DNA from: Pectobacterium carotovorum
GTDB lineage: Bacteria; Pseudomonadota; Gammaproteobacteria; Enterobacterales; Enterobacteriaceae
Assembly (NCBI GenBank): GCA_016415585.1
Contig: CP066552.1
Coordinates: forward strand, 3,100,001 to 3,164,000
DNA length: 64,000 bases
Direction: 5' to 3'
Position 1 is the stretch's first letter, and every line of letters starts with the position of its first letter. The notes under the pieces were generated by a model, which did no database searches, had not been told where the DNA came from, and saw only the letters and a program-made list of their open reading frames with translations. Position numbers and translations under genes: made by a program. Of the stretch, positions 47,470 to 57,114 are shown in pieces.

Positions 47470-48146
47470 TCTCTTTGCTTACTCATCAAAAGTGGCGGGT
47501 AACATCTCTGCTCTATTATCGGCAGTTAATGCGCCACATCGATTAAAAGGAAGGATTAATAACCACAAAAAAGCACGGAAACGTATCAGGTAAGCCTTGC
47601 TTGGTATGGTTGAGCCCCTAAATTTGTAACCTTTTTTTCAACCTTACTAAAAATAACAGTACATTACTTTACATGCACGCTGTTTTGTTAACATTTTGTG
47701 TTCTCACCCGCAGCTAAATCGAGTCAGTACTTTTGTTAGTTAACCAGTGTGTAGCAGCACAGGAAGCAAGTTCACCGCGTCACTATACCATTTTCACAGA
47801 AAATGCCTGTTCCCCCATGTGGTTATTAGGGGTATTTTTTGATCCAGCACACATTTTTACCAATTTAGTTAGTAAAAAAATCAAGATGATGCTGGACAAG
47901 GTTTGACGCTATTTTCCATAACATTATTTTAAAAAAATAGAACCGGTGTTTTATAACATAGAAATGATCATTAATCTCGCCGCGCCTAGCCTATTGATGT
48001 GGAATGGAAAACGCAAAGTGGGATCGACATGAAGAAATCAGGCCAAGAAGGCGCTGCCGATGTGGGTTTAACACCTTAGTCATAAATCATCATCATTCGG
48101 GGTGCGTCCCTACCCTCCCCGAATAATAGTTAACTACCCATTACGA
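47470..48146. other. Long nuo promoter region and lrhA downstream region
   Basis: About 675 bp without a supported gene. AT-rich segments 47600-47720 and 47840-47960 suit promoters and control sites for nuoA; GTTAGTTAACC near 47733 is an ArcA-like match of low weight. A stem ATTCGGGG/CCCCGAAT at about 48095-48124 lies past the lrhA stop and may end lrhA. Confidence 0.55.
48096..48125. terminator. Hairpin after lrhA
   Basis: ATTCGGGG and CCCCGAAT flank a loop of about 12 nt, 22 bp past the lrhA stop. The T content on the minus strand is modest. Confidence 0.5.
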
Positions 48147-49097
48147 TTAGATCGCATCCTTCAGCGATGGGTCGGAAGACAGTTTTTCATTCGTGCTGTT
48201 TGCTAACATGCTGACAGGCATAATGTGAGAGGGCTTCCCTGATTCAATCACATTGAAAATTGCCGTTGCCAGCTCATTCTCCTGATTAGGATTCTGGCAG
48301 AGGAAATAACGAGTTTCAGGCAATCTCGGCAACCCTTCCTCTTCGCCCAACACCCGCAATTCCGGGCTCATCATTTCCACCGACCGCACGGTAATACCCA
48401 TTCCGGCCTTCACCGCGGCGCGTACAGCAGACAGCGTTGAAGCCACATACGCAATTCTCCAGGGGATCCCAGCGGCCGTCAGTTGCTGCGTAGCCAACGT
48501 ACGGAAAGGACTTGGCTCATCCAGAACAACCAGAGGTACAGGTTCTTGCGATCGGAACTGATAATCCGCCGCGCAATACCATAACGTTGGGGAACTGCGT
48601 AATAACACATGCGGAAACACCACACCGTTCATTGTGGTAATAACCAGATCTATTTTCCCCTGATTCAACATTTCCATCATTTCAGCGCTACGTTTTACGC
48701 TGACATTGACGGAGAGTTTAGGAAATACGGATGTCACCCGATGCAAAATATAAGGAAGGATGGTGTCTGCAGTATCGTCAGACGCCCCGATGGTCAGCGT
48801 ACCCTGAATATCGCTGTACATTAATGAAATACAAGCTTCATCATTGAATTGTAATATTTTTCTGGCATAACCCAGAAACTGGATACCATGTTCGGTCAGC
48901 AATTTATTACGCCCGTGTCGGGCAAAAAGCTCCTTTCCGATGAGTTGCTCCAGCCGCTGCATCTGTTGACTGACAGCCGATTGGGTTCTATTGACTGCGG
49001 TCGCCGCCGCTGCAAATGTATTTAAATCTGCAACGGCAACAAACGTCCTCAGTAAATCAAGATCGAGATTAAGTACTGGTCGATTTGCACTGGTCAT
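48147..49097 (-). CDS. lrhA: LysR-type regulator HexA/LrhA
   Basis: A 316-residue LysR-type transcription factor. The winged HTH is at about 10-70 ([19 protein letters not shown]) and the effector domain at about 95-290. It aligns from MTSANRP with E. coli LrhA, so I start at 49097 rather than 49109. The soft-rot counterpart is HexA/PecT, a repressor of exoenzymes, motility and quorum-sensing outputs. It lies upstream of nuoA on the same strand, as lrhA does in E. coli. The C-terminal tail is variable. Confidence 0.95.
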   Translation of the reverse strand: MTSANRPVLNLDLDLLRTFVAVADLNTFAAAATAVNRTQSAVSQQMQRLEQLIGKELFARHGRNKLLTEHGIQFLGYARKILQFNDEACISLMYSDIQGTLTIGASDDTADTILPYILHRVTSVFPKLSVNVSVKRSAEMMEMLNQGKIDLVITTMNGVVFPHVLLRSSPTLWYCAADYQFRSQEPVPLVVLDEPSPFRTLATQQLTAAGIPWRIAYVASTLSAVRAAVKAGMGITVRSVEMMSPELRVLGEEEGLPRLPETRYFLCQNPNQENELATAIFNVIESGKPSHIMPVSMLANSTNEKLSSDPSLKDAI

Positions 49098-49596
49098 ACG
49101 ATTTTTCACTTATCTATTTTAATTTTAACAAAATATTCCTGGTGTTTTATTACATGTACAGGTAATGACCGATACATTTAAAGACACTATCGCAGACGCA
49201 CGATAAGGGCAAAAAAATACTTATATTTCGTTACCACTATCGCCTTTCCATTGGTAATACATCACTAATTAAATGGCTCACCAGCCTTAATCCTTAATTC
49301 AATAACAACGGCACCTTCCCTTTATTTCATCTTGCGAAATAAATACGCTCCACACTTAAATAAACACGCTCTCCCTGTCACCCTATTCTGGCGCTAAAAA
49401 AGTGCGGCATGAACAGTTGTCCGCTCCTACCATATCGCACCATCCAACGAGTACACAACCATATAGTGCAGATGCGCAACCATTTGCAGCAAAAGCGATA
49501 ATCATTCTTCAAAAGGTACTGCAGGAAGAGTACATTAAGCAGGTTATGCTATTCCGTCTGGGAATATGCGCTCTCTGCAGAAGGCTCGTACTATTT
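49098..49596. other. Divergent lrhA-alaA intergenic region
   Basis: About 500 bp. An open frame (49402 onwards) is in phase with alaA but its N-terminal 65 residues have no resemblance to any AlaA, so I treat it as leader. No convincing operator could be assigned. The region holds promoters for both divergent genes. Confidence 0.5.
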
Positions 49597-50811
49597 ATGT
49601 CTCCGATTGAAAAATCCAAGAAACTGGAGAACGTATGCTATGACATCCGTGGCCCAGTCTTAAAGGAAGCCAAGCGGCTTGAAGAAGAAGGTAATAAAGT
49701 CCTTAAACTGAACATTGGCAACCCTGCCCCTTTCGGCTTCGAGGCACCGGACGAAATTCTGGTCGATGTGATCCGTAATCTGCCTACCGCACAGGGCTAC
49801 TGTGATTCCAAAGGTCTGTATTCCGCCCGCAAAGCCATCGTTCAGCACTATCAGGCGCGGGATATGCGCGATATTACGGTTGAAGACGTCTATATTGGTA
49901 ACGGTGTTTCCGAACTCATCGTGCAATCCATGCAGGCGCTGCTTAACCCAGGCGATGAAATGCTGGTTCCAGCGCCGGATTACCCGCTTTGGACCGCCGC
50001 AGTTTCCCTGTCTAACGGCAATGCCGTTCACTATCTCTGCGATGAGTCCTCCGATTGGTTCCCCGATCTGGATGATATCCGCAAAAAGATCACGTCCAAT
50101 ACTCGCGGTATTGTCATCATCAACCCGAATAACCCAACGGGTGCGGTCTACAGCAAAGAGTTGCTGTTGGATATCGTGGCGATTGCACGCGAACATAACC
50201 TGATCATTTTCGCCGACGAAATTTACGACAAAATTTTGTATGACGATGCGCAGCACCACTCTATTGCCGCACTCGCGCCGGATTTGCTGACCGTCACGTT
50301 CAACGGGCTTTCCAAGACCTACCGTGTGGCGGGTTTCCGTCAAGGCTGGATGGTACTGAACGGCCCGAAAAAGCACGCAAAAGGGTATATTGAAGGGCTG
50401 GAAATGCTGGCCTCTATGCGTTTGTGTGCCAACGTGCCGATGCAGCATGCGATTCAGACCGCGCTGGGCGGCTATCAGAGCATCAGCGAATTTATTCAGC
50501 CCGGCGGACGCCTGTACGAGCAGCGCAACCGTTCCTGGGAACTGATCAATCAGATCCCCGGCGTATCGTGCGTAAAACCACGCGGCGCGCTCTATATGTT
50601 CCCACGCATTGATGCCAAGCGTTTTAATATCCACGACGACCAAAAACTGGTGCTGGATCTCCTGTTGCAGGAGAAAGTGTTGCTGGTGCAGGGAACCGCG
50701 TTTAACTGGCCTTACCCGGATCACGTACGCATCGTCACGCTGCCGCGTATTGATGAACTGGACATGGCAATCCACAAATTAGGGCGATTTCTGGGGCATT
50801 ATCACCAATAG
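49597..50811 (+). CDS. alaA: Glutamate-pyruvate aminotransferase AlaA
   Basis: PLP-dependent aminotransferase making alanine from pyruvate and glutamate. The 404-residue reading starts MSPIEKSKKLENVCYD as in E. coli AlaA. The Schiff-base lysine is K240 (LSKTYRVAGFRQGW), and substrate/PLP motifs are NPNNPTG (about 180) and DEIYDKI (about 208). The ORF extends 195 bp upstream to 49402, but that part is not conserved, so 49597 is used even though its ribosome site is weak. Confidence 0.96.
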   Translation: MSPIEKSKKLENVCYDIRGPVLKEAKRLEEEGNKVLKLNIGNPAPFGFEAPDEILVDVIRNLPTAQGYCDSKGLYSARKAIVQHYQARDMRDITVEDVYIGNGVSELIVQSMQALLNPGDEMLVPAPDYPLWTAAVSLSNGNAVHYLCDESSDWFPDLDDIRKKITSNTRGIVIINPNNPTGAVYSKELLLDIVAIAREHNLIIFADEIYDKILYDDAQHHSIAALAPDLLTVTFNGLSKTYRVAGFRQGWMVLNGPKKHAKGYIEGLEMLASMRLCANVPMQHAIQTALGGYQSISEFIQPGGRLYEQRNRSWELINQIPGVSCVKPRGALYMFPRIDAKRFNIHDDQKLVLDLLLQEKVLLVQGTAFNWPYPDHVRIVTLPRIDELDMAIHKLGRFLGHYHQ

Positions 50812-50952
50812 CCCAGCAGTCATCGAACCTACTCTCGCCGGGCCATCGTCGCCCGGCGAAAATCTGACCTTCGTTTGCATAATCTCCGTCAAGTGCCACA
50901 ATAGACGCCCACGATATCGCTATTTCACCGTACTGTTGTCTGAGAGATCGCC

Positions 50953-51552
50953 ATGAATCAGAGCCACTTTTTCGCCCACTTATCCCGTCTGAAACTCATC
51001 AGCCGTTGGCCGCTAATGCGCAATGTACGTACGGAAAACGTCTCCGAGCACAGCCTTCAGGTCGCTTTTGTCGCCCATGCGCTGGCGGTAATCAAAAACC
51101 GCAAATTCGAGGGTAACCTGAACGCAGAACGCATCGCACTACTGGCGATGTACCATGATGCCAGCGAGGTACTAACCGGTGACATGCCGACGCCCATCAA
51201 GTACTACAACGCGCAGATCGCACATGAGTACAAGAAGATAGAGAAGATTGCACAGCAGAAACTGGTTGAGATGTTGCCGGAAGAGTTACAGCAGGATTAT
51301 CGCATGCTGCTGGATGACCACTACACCAGCGAAGAAGAACGCGTCATCGTTAAACAGGCAGACGCGCTCTGCGCCTACCTGAAATGTCTGGAAGAATTAT
51401 CGGCAGGCAACGCGGAATTCACGCTTGCCAAAGCGCGGCTGGAAAAAACCTTGCAACAGCGTCACAGCCCAGAAATGGACTATTTTATGACGGTGTTCGT
51501 TCCCAGCTTTAGCCTGTCGCTTGACGAAATCAGCCAGGATTCGCCGCTATAA
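50953..51552 (+). CDS. yfbR: 5'-deoxynucleotidase YfbR
   Basis: HD-domain phosphohydrolase, 199 residues, hydrolysing 5'-dNMPs. The metal/HD residues are H33 (SEHSLQ) and H68-D69 (YHDASE), with a further Asp in [12 protein letters not shown] (about 137). GGAG-like AGAGAT precedes the ATG. The gene is convergent with yfbS. Confidence 0.95.
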   Translation: MNQSHFFAHLSRLKLISRWPLMRNVRTENVSEHSLQVAFVAHALAVIKNRKFEGNLNAERIALLAMYHDASEVLTGDMPTPIKYYNAQIAHEYKKIEKIAQQKLVEMLPEELQQDYRMLLDDHYTSEEERVIVKQADALCAYLKCLEELSAGNAEFTLAKARLEKTLQQRHSPEMDYFMTVFVPSFSLSLDEISQDSPL

Positions 51553-51565
51553 CGGGCAAACCTCG

Positions 51566-53398
51566 TCAGAACGGATACAGCCACGGCACCATCACCACAC
51601 TGACCAACATCACCAAAACGGTAAAGGGGACACCAATGCGTACAAAGTCCCCGAATTTATAACCGCCCGGTCCCAGTACCAACGTATTCACCGGTGACGA
51701 CACAGGGGTCATAAATGCGGCAGATGCCGCCACGGCGATGATCATCGCAAAAGGATAAGGCGACACGCCCATCTGCTTCGCTGCGGCAATCGCAATGGGT
51801 GCCATCAGCACCGCTGTGGCGGTGTTCGAAATAAACAGACCAATCGTCGCACACAGTACAAACAAGCACACCAACATCACATGCGGCCCGGCATTCCCAG
51901 CAATGTCCATCAGCCCTTTAACGATCAGCGCCACACCGCCAGTTTGTTGCAACGCCAGCGCAAAGGGCATCATCCCGACGATAAGAATAATGCTCGGCCA
52001 GTGAATGGATCGATAGGCGCTTTCCATGTCGATACAGCGGAATTTCCCCATCAGTAAACAGGCGATCAACGCGGCGACCGCATTCGGTATTTCATCCGTC
52101 AGCATCATTGCCACCATCAGCGCCAGACAAAACAGCGCGTGCGGAGCCTGACTTACCACAGGTGCAACGTCATCCACTTCGGCAGGAAGGTTAAGCAAAA
52201 GAAAATCATTTTTCTGCGTGTGCAGTTGCCGAATCATGCGCCAGTCGCCCATCACCAGCAGAATATCACCGAGCTGGAGCGGTTCATCGGCGAGAATACC
52301 GTCTATCGCTTCACCTGCCCGACGGATCCCCACGACGCTCAGGCCATAGCGGCTTCGGAAGCCGACATCGTACAGCGTTTTTCCCAACAACTCGGAATCA
52401 GGGATCAACGAGACTTCCGCCATCCCCACATCACGTGCCTGCTCAGAAAAATATTCACCGCGCAGCACCATCGGTTCAAGCCGCTGCGCGGTGCAAAACT
52501 CGCGTAAATCCACCTCAGACGCCGACATGTCGATCAGTAAAACATCATTCAGACGAAGTTCGGTATTGCCCGCCACACTGACCATCACTCGTCGAAACTT
52601 ACGCCAGCGCTCAATCCCGACGACATTCGCACCAAAACGCTGACGCAGGTGTAAATCATCCAGACGATGGCCGATAAAAGGCGATCCCGGGCGAATCGCC
52701 AGCCGGCGTGCTCTACCCGTCAACCGGTAATCACGAATCAAATCGCGAAACGTTCTTCGCTTCCATATCTCTTTTGCTGTTGCCGTTTCCGCGTCGCCAA
52801 GCCAGTAGCGCGCCACCATCATATATGCCACGCCCAACAGCAGCGCAACCATCCCTATCGGCGTCACGCTGAAAAAGCCAAAACCCGCGACACCCTCACG
52901 CATCAGCTCGCTGCTCACCACCATATTCGGCGGCGTCGCCACCAGCGTCATCATGCCGCTAATCAACCCAGCAAAGCTCAGCGGCATCATCAGCCTTCCG
53001 GGGGAAATTTTCATCCGTGCGGAGACACTCAGCACCACGGGAATAAAAATCGCGACAACGCCAGTGGAGCTCATGAAAGCCCCCAGCAGCGCAACCGTGA
53101 CCATCAGTAAGATCAACATCTTGATCTCACTGCTGCCCGCCACGCGAACCAGCCAATCACCGACCTGATAAGCAACGCCGGTACGAACCAATCCCTCACC
53201 AATCACAAACAGGGCAGCAATCAATATCACGTTAGGATCGCTGAACCCCACCAACGCTTCAGATAGCGTCAGCGTGCCGCTCAGTACAAACGCGATAATG
53301 ACCAACAGCGCTACGACGTCCATGCGTAATTTATTGGTGGTAAACAACACAATGGCGATCAGCAACAGGGATAAAACCCAGAGAAGTTCGCTATTCAA
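51566..53398 (-). CDS. yfbS: SLC13/DASS family transporter with RCK-C domains, YfbS
   Basis: A 610-residue inner-membrane transporter of the divalent anion:sodium family. Membrane segments in the first 190 and last 240 residues flank two TrkA-C (RCK-C) regulatory domains (about 210-285 and 300-385), e.g. [14 protein letters not shown] and [17 protein letters not shown] place the start at TTG 53398 because AGGGGAA lies upstream and the product then equals E. coli YfbS in length; reading to ATG 53539 would cross an ERIC remnant. The substrate is unknown. Confidence 0.92.
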   Translation of the reverse strand: MNSELLWVLSLLLIAIVLFTTNKLRMDVVALLVIIAFVLSGTLTLSEALVGFSDPNVILIAALFVIGEGLVRTGVAYQVGDWLVRVAGSSEIKMLILLMVTVALLGAFMSSTGVVAIFIPVVLSVSARMKISPGRLMMPLSFAGLISGMMTLVATPPNMVVSSELMREGVAGFGFFSVTPIGMVALLLGVAYMMVARYWLGDAETATAKEIWKRRTFRDLIRDYRLTGRARRLAIRPGSPFIGHRLDDLHLRQRFGANVVGIERWRKFRRVMVSVAGNTELRLNDVLLIDMSASEVDLREFCTAQRLEPMVLRGEYFSEQARDVGMAEVSLIPDSELLGKTLYDVGFRSRYGLSVVGIRRAGEAIDGILADEPLQLGDILLVMGDWRMIRQLHTQKNDFLLLNLPAEVDDVAPVVSQAPHALFCLALMVAMMLTDEIPNAVAALIACLLMGKFRCIDMESAYRSIHWPSIILIVGMMPFALALQQTGGVALIVKGLMDIAGNAGPHVMLVCLFVLCATIGLFISNTATAVLMAPIAIAAAKQMGVSPYPFAMIIAVAASAAFMTPVSSPVNTLVLGPGGYKFGDFVRIGVPFTVLVMLVSVVMVPWLYPF

Positions 53399-53463
53399 AA
53401 CGGTTCCCCTGACGGAAAAATGCATATTGAGAGGTATAGGTTCCGCATGCCATAAAAGAGAAA

Positions 53464-53498
53464 CCAACGCACATGCGGCTTGAAGTATGACGGGGATA
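53464..53498. repeat. ERIC fragment (right end)
   Basis: ACCAACGCACATGCGGCTTG and TGAAGTATGACGGGGA match the right end of the ERIC at 28400-28437 (CCAACGCACAAGCAGCTTGA and AGTATGACGGGTATA). No left end or core is present. It lies in the yfbS leader, 66 bp before the TTG start. Confidence 0.7.
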
Positions 53499-53511
53499 GT
53501 CTGCCATAAAA

Positions 53512-53533
53512 AAACCTCGCGGATGCGAGGTTT
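53512..53533 (-). terminator. Terminator after yfbT
   Basis: AAACCTCGC (53512-53520) pairs with GCGAGGTTT (53525-53533). On the minus strand it is followed by T7 from 53513 down to 53507. It lies between yfbT (stop 53576) and yfbS. Confidence 0.88.
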
Positions 53534-53575
53534 GATCATATTTAGTCACAGTTTTGTCATTATGTTACAGACAAC

Positions 53576-54232
53576 CTACTGGCGCAGAAGCACCTTAGCG
53601 CCGTTCGATAATTTTTCTATTTCTATCTGCTCCAGCGAATCAAGACTCAGATCGACCAGATCCAGTTTCGGTGTATCCGCGGGTGCCTTCACCGCAATAA
53701 CCTTACAGCCCGCGGCCAAACCCGACAATACCCCTGCTGGCGCATCCTCAACGACCACACATTCTTCTGGCTTCAGCCCTAGCTGCTGTGCGCCAAGTAA
53801 ATAGGCATCGGGGTGAGGTTTACCTTTAGCAACCTGCTCCGCTGTAATAAAGGCACGAGGAGCAGGCAGTTCTCCGCGATGATGACGGGCGCTGGCAATC
53901 GGCACCGTGCCGGATGTCACTATCGCCCAGGGAATATCCAGTGCATCCAAACGATCCAACAGCGCCTTCGCCCCTGGCATGGCAACAATACCCTGCGTAT
54001 CAGAGGCTTCTGTTTTCTCCAGCGCATCAAACTCTTGTTGAATCGTTTCTTCGCTTTGCCCTTGAAGAAAGTGACGCAGGGATGTGATGGCCTGCTTGCC
54101 ATGAATAAAATCCAGCACTTCCTGTGGTTCAATATCGTGATCTTTTGCCCAGTTAATCCACGCACGTTCTACCGCTGGCAGTGAATCGACCAGCGTACCA
54201 TCGAGATCGAACAGAAAACCTTTACACTCCAC
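53576..54232 (-). CDS. yfbT: HAD-family sugar phosphatase YfbT
   Basis: A 218-residue haloacid dehalogenase phosphatase that acts on sugar phosphates. Motif I is FLFDLDGTLVDS (about 6-17), motif II VTSGT (about 108) and motif IV VVVEDAPAGV (about 164). I use GTG 54232 (VECKGFLFDL) because AAGGGG is 7 bp upstream and E. coli YfbT begins MRCKGFLFDL. ATG 54250 also opens the frame but overlaps yfbU tightly. Confidence 0.92.
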   Translation of the reverse strand: MECKGFLFDLDGTLVDSLPAVERAWINWAKDHDIEPQEVLDFIHGKQAITSLRHFLQGQSEETIQQEFDALEKTEASDTQGIVAMPGAKALLDRLDALDIPWAIVTSGTVPIASARHHRGELPAPRAFITAEQVAKGKPHPDAYLLGAQQLGLKPEECVVVEDAPAGVLSGLAAGCKVIAVKAPADTPKLDLVDLSLDSLEQIEIEKLSNGAKVLLRQ

Positions 54233-54253
54233 AGAAAGCCCCTTTTTCATTAA

Positions 54254-54748
54254 TCAGGCGTTGATGATCTGAGCGATCTCCACCGCACTCAAGTGATACT
54301 GGCGCGGGCAAGATTGCCAGACAGCCAGCATTCTGTTGTATTTTTCCCACATCTTCGTCTGAGCATTAAACCCATGCGTGCCCGCATCAAAGTGGGGGTA
54401 GCGCCCCTCGACATGTACCATAAAGCGTACAAAACCGAGGTAGCGCGCTTCCGTTGCGGCATCAAAGCCAAGGAAGGTCAGACGTCGCTCATCCAAATCC
54501 TGCTTATCTTTCAGATTGGTCCACGACACCTGCAAGGCATGATGCATTTCCATGATGTTAATAATGGTGCGGCAAACCTCTTCGGTCAGCTCGCCAAACT
54601 CACGGTCCAGTTCGCGCATCTGCAAACCATAACCACGCTCGATAATCGTTTGTAACCGGCGATAGCGCTCGGCATTGTCGGGATCGAGCATCGTCATCAT
54701 TTTATATTGATTTGAAAGGATCAATCTCTGGGCATTTGTCATTTCCAT
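54254..54748 (-). CDS. yfbU: YfbU family protein
   Basis: A 164-residue protein of the YfbU family (UPF0304), function unknown; mutants in E. coli link to stress survival. It starts [20 protein letters not shown], nearly identical to E. coli. The protein is helical and soluble with no motif I can tie to catalysis. The ribosome site AGGAGAGCGAC is clear, so I use 54748, not 54781. It is followed by yfbT and then yfbS on the same strand. Confidence 0.94.
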   Translation of the reverse strand: MEMTNAQRLILSNQYKMMTMLDPDNAERYRRLQTIIERGYGLQMRELDREFGELTEEVCRTIINIMEMHHALQVSWTNLKDKQDLDERRLTFLGFDAATEARYLGFVRFMVHVEGRYPHFDAGTHGFNAQTKMWEKYNRMLAVWQSCPRQYHLSAVEIAQIINA

Positions 54749-54912
54749 GTCGCTCTCCTGAACCTCTTTGGTGTAAGCCAATATCGCTAAATAGGTATTG
54801 GCCTCAGAATCGCATACTGAATCGTGTCACGGTAGCGGTAGCCACCGCTTCTTTGATTTGAAACAGGGGAAAGAACAAAATAGCCATCAACCCGCACACA
54901 GCCTGACGCCGA

Positions 54913-55368
54913 TCACAAATCATCCAGGAAGGTTTTATCGAGCTGGTTAAACGCACGCTTCAGCACATCCGCCAACGCTTGGTAAGTCGGCGCTTCTTCC
55001 AATGGTGCTAATGCCTGGCCTGACTCCAATAGCTTATGGCGAATCTCATGGAACCACTGCGCCAGCGTCGGCGGTAAAGGCGTCACAGAACGGCGACCCA
55101 GCCACCAAAGCCCCTGCAACGGCAGGCTACAGGCAAACAACGCGGTGGCGATGGCCGGGCCGAGCTGGCCACCGAGCGCAATCTGCCACGTTAAGGTAAA
55201 CACCGCCAGCGGCGGCATGATGCGGATACCGAATCGCGTCGCTCGTGCTACGCGGTTTTCAGGAAATACGGGCGCCAGCCGTTTTTCTGCTGGCCACGTT
55301 TTCATGTAATGCTGCCCACGTTGGAGTAGCTGTAGCCAACTGATTCTACTGTCTGGTTTCGTCGCCAT
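54913..55368 (-). CDS. yfbV: UPF0208 inner-membrane protein YfbV
   Basis: A 151-residue membrane protein; E. coli YfbV affects condensation of the Ter macrodomain and chromosome organisation. Two membrane helices lie at about 50-90 ([20 protein letters not shown]). The N-terminus is [16 protein letters not shown]. The start at 55368 (MATKPD) follows GAGGTG; a GTG in frame at 55374 is less likely. The gene is divergent from ackA. Confidence 0.93.
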   Translation of the reverse strand: MATKPDSRISWLQLLQRGQHYMKTWPAEKRLAPVFPENRVARATRFGIRIMPPLAVFTLTWQIALGGQLGPAIATALFACSLPLQGLWWLGRRSVTPLPPTLAQWFHEIRHKLLESGQALAPLEEAPTYQALADVLKRAFNQLDKTFLDDL

Positions 55369-55832
55369 AGCCACACCTCAACTTTACAGATAAAAAATAA
55401 AACTTTTGCGCAAATCAACAACTCAAGTTGATAAGGTTAAAATATATTTTGTGTTTAGCCTACGCTATCGGTATCCTAGATCGGCCTTTTGGCCGCTGTA
55501 TACTGTATACCTAAAGTAGTATGACTACACGCAAGGAGTATAATTCCCTTCGCGACATAAGCGCAGCCAACGGCCATAACGCGGTTATCCATCGCTTTAA
55601 AAGCTGCGGTTTACATCAGGTCGATGTCACGTTGTTATAGAGATTAGTTATATCGATTAATTGTGTATCGATTATCCGATATAACCTACATCATAGTATC
55701 GACCCTATTTCATCATCGTGTCTGGTGTATCACACCAAGGTATGATGTTAATCATAAATGCCAGCGGCGGCATGCGATACGCTATGCCCTGTATGACATT
55801 TTTTTAACCATGTATAACAAGTAGGTACTTCC
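55369..55832. other. Divergent yfbV-ackA promoter region
   Basis: About 460 bp without a gene. Notable dyads are CGGCC-TTTT-GGCCG near 55484 and the perfect GTATACTGTATAC near 55497. It is AT-rich near 55380-55460 and 55630-55700. In E. coli ackA has FNR/ArcA-responsive control; I found no clear FNR consensus. Confidence 0.5.
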
Positions 55833-57035
55833 ATGTCGAGTAAGTTAGTACTGGTTCTTAACTGCGGTAGTTCATCCCTGAAATTCGCTATCATCGATGC
55901 GATTAACGGAGAAGAGTACCTGTCTGGTTTAGCCGAGTGTTTCAACCTGCCTGAAGCCCGCATCAAATGGAAAATGGACGGCGGTAAACAAGACGCCGAA
56001 CTGGGTGCCGGTGCAGCTCACAGCGAAGCGCTGAACTTCATCGTCAATACCATTCTGTCTCAGAAACCGGAGCTGTCAGCTCAACTGGTTGCTATTGGTC
56101 ACCGTATCGTTCACGGCGGTGAGAAGTTCACCCAATCCGCGATCATCACTGATGATGTTCTTCAGGGTATCAAAGATTCCGTACCTTTTGCACCTCTGCA
56201 CAACCCGGCGCACCTGATCGGCATCGACGAAGCACTGAAATCTTTCCCACACCTGGCTGATAAAAACGTCGCTGTTTTCGACACGGCGTTCCACCAGACC
56301 ATGCCGGAAGAATCCTACCTTTATGCACTGCCGTACAAACTGTATAAAGAAAACCACATCCGTCGCTACGGCTTCCACGGCACCAGCCACTACTTTGTTT
56401 CTCGTGAAGCCGCTAAAGTGCTGAACAAACCAGTAGAAGAGCTGAACGTCATCACTTGCCATCTGGGCAACGGTGGTTCCGTTACTGCAATCCGTAATGG
56501 CGAATGCGTTGACACCTCAATGGGGCTGACTCCGCTGGAAGGTCTGGTGATGGGTACGCGCTGTGGCGATATCGACCCGGCTGTGATTTTCCACCTGCAC
56601 GACGCACTGGGCATGGACATTGATCGCATCAACACCCTGATGACCAAAGAATCTGGTCTGCTGGGTCTGACTGAAGTGACCAGCGACTGCCGCTACGTTG
56701 AAGATAACTACGAGACGAAAGCAGATGCTAAACGTGCAATGGACGTTTACTGCCACCGTCTGGCTAAATACATCGGTTCTTACGCTGCACTGATGGAAGG
56801 CCGTCTGGACGCAGTGATCTTCACTGGTGGTATCGGTGAAAACGCAGCAATGGTTCGCGAGCTGTCACTGAAAAAACTGGGTCTGCTGGGCTTCGACGTC
56901 GATCACGAACGCAACCTGGCTGCACGCTTCGGTAAAGGTGGCAACATCGCTAAAGATGGCACCCGCGCGGCGCTGGTTATCCCGACCAATGAAGAGTTGG
57001 TCATCGCCGAAGACGCTTACCGTCTGACCGCGTAA
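55833..57035 (+). CDS. ackA: Acetate kinase
   Basis: A 400-residue ASKHA-fold enzyme converting acetyl phosphate plus ADP to acetate plus ATP. The N-terminal [15 protein letters not shown] carries N10-S14 phosphate-binding residues. Other signatures are [10 protein letters not shown] (about 150), [11 protein letters not shown] (about 210) and [13 protein letters not shown] (about 330). The start is at 55833. It is followed by a perfect terminator-like stem and then pta, the usual pathway partner. Confidence 0.98.
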   Translation: MSSKLVLVLNCGSSSLKFAIIDAINGEEYLSGLAECFNLPEARIKWKMDGGKQDAELGAGAAHSEALNFIVNTILSQKPELSAQLVAIGHRIVHGGEKFTQSAIITDDVLQGIKDSVPFAPLHNPAHLIGIDEALKSFPHLADKNVAVFDTAFHQTMPEESYLYALPYKLYKENHIRRYGFHGTSHYFVSREAAKVLNKPVEELNVITCHLGNGGSVTAIRNGECVDTSMGLTPLEGLVMGTRCGDIDPAVIFHLHDALGMDIDRINTLMTKESGLLGLTEVTSDCRYVEDNYETKADAKRAMDVYCHRLAKYIGSYAALMEGRLDAVIFTGGIGENAAMVRELSLKKLGLLGFDVDHERNLAARFGKGGNIAKDGTRAALVIPTNEELVIAEDAYRLTA

Positions 57036-57049
57036 AACACGTAACTCCC

Positions 57050-57083
57050 AACACCGTCAGCCAAGGCTGACGGTGTTGTTTTT
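57050..57083 (+). terminator. Terminator between ackA and pta
   Basis: AACACCGTCAGCC (57050-57062) and GGCTGACGGTGTT (57065-57077) form a perfect 13-bp stem with a small loop, followed by GTTTTT. It lies 14 bp after the ackA stop, so pta is partly uncoupled or has its own promoter. Confidence 0.85.
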
Positions 57084-57114
57084 GACTAACGAGCAACCGT
57101 AAAGAGGTTCGGCC

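Noticed and set aside
48029..48079. 16-codon plus-strand frame upstream of nuoA (MKKSGQEGAADVGLTP)
   Set aside because: No clear ribosome site, very short, and in an AT-rich region where such frames occur by chance.
49402..49596. Upstream in-frame extension of alaA
   Set aside because: The 65 residues have no similarity to AlaA and the conserved start is MSPIEKS at 49597.
49660..50775. 371-codon open frame opposite alaA
   Set aside because: Antisense to a conserved gene, no ribosome site and no recognisable motif.
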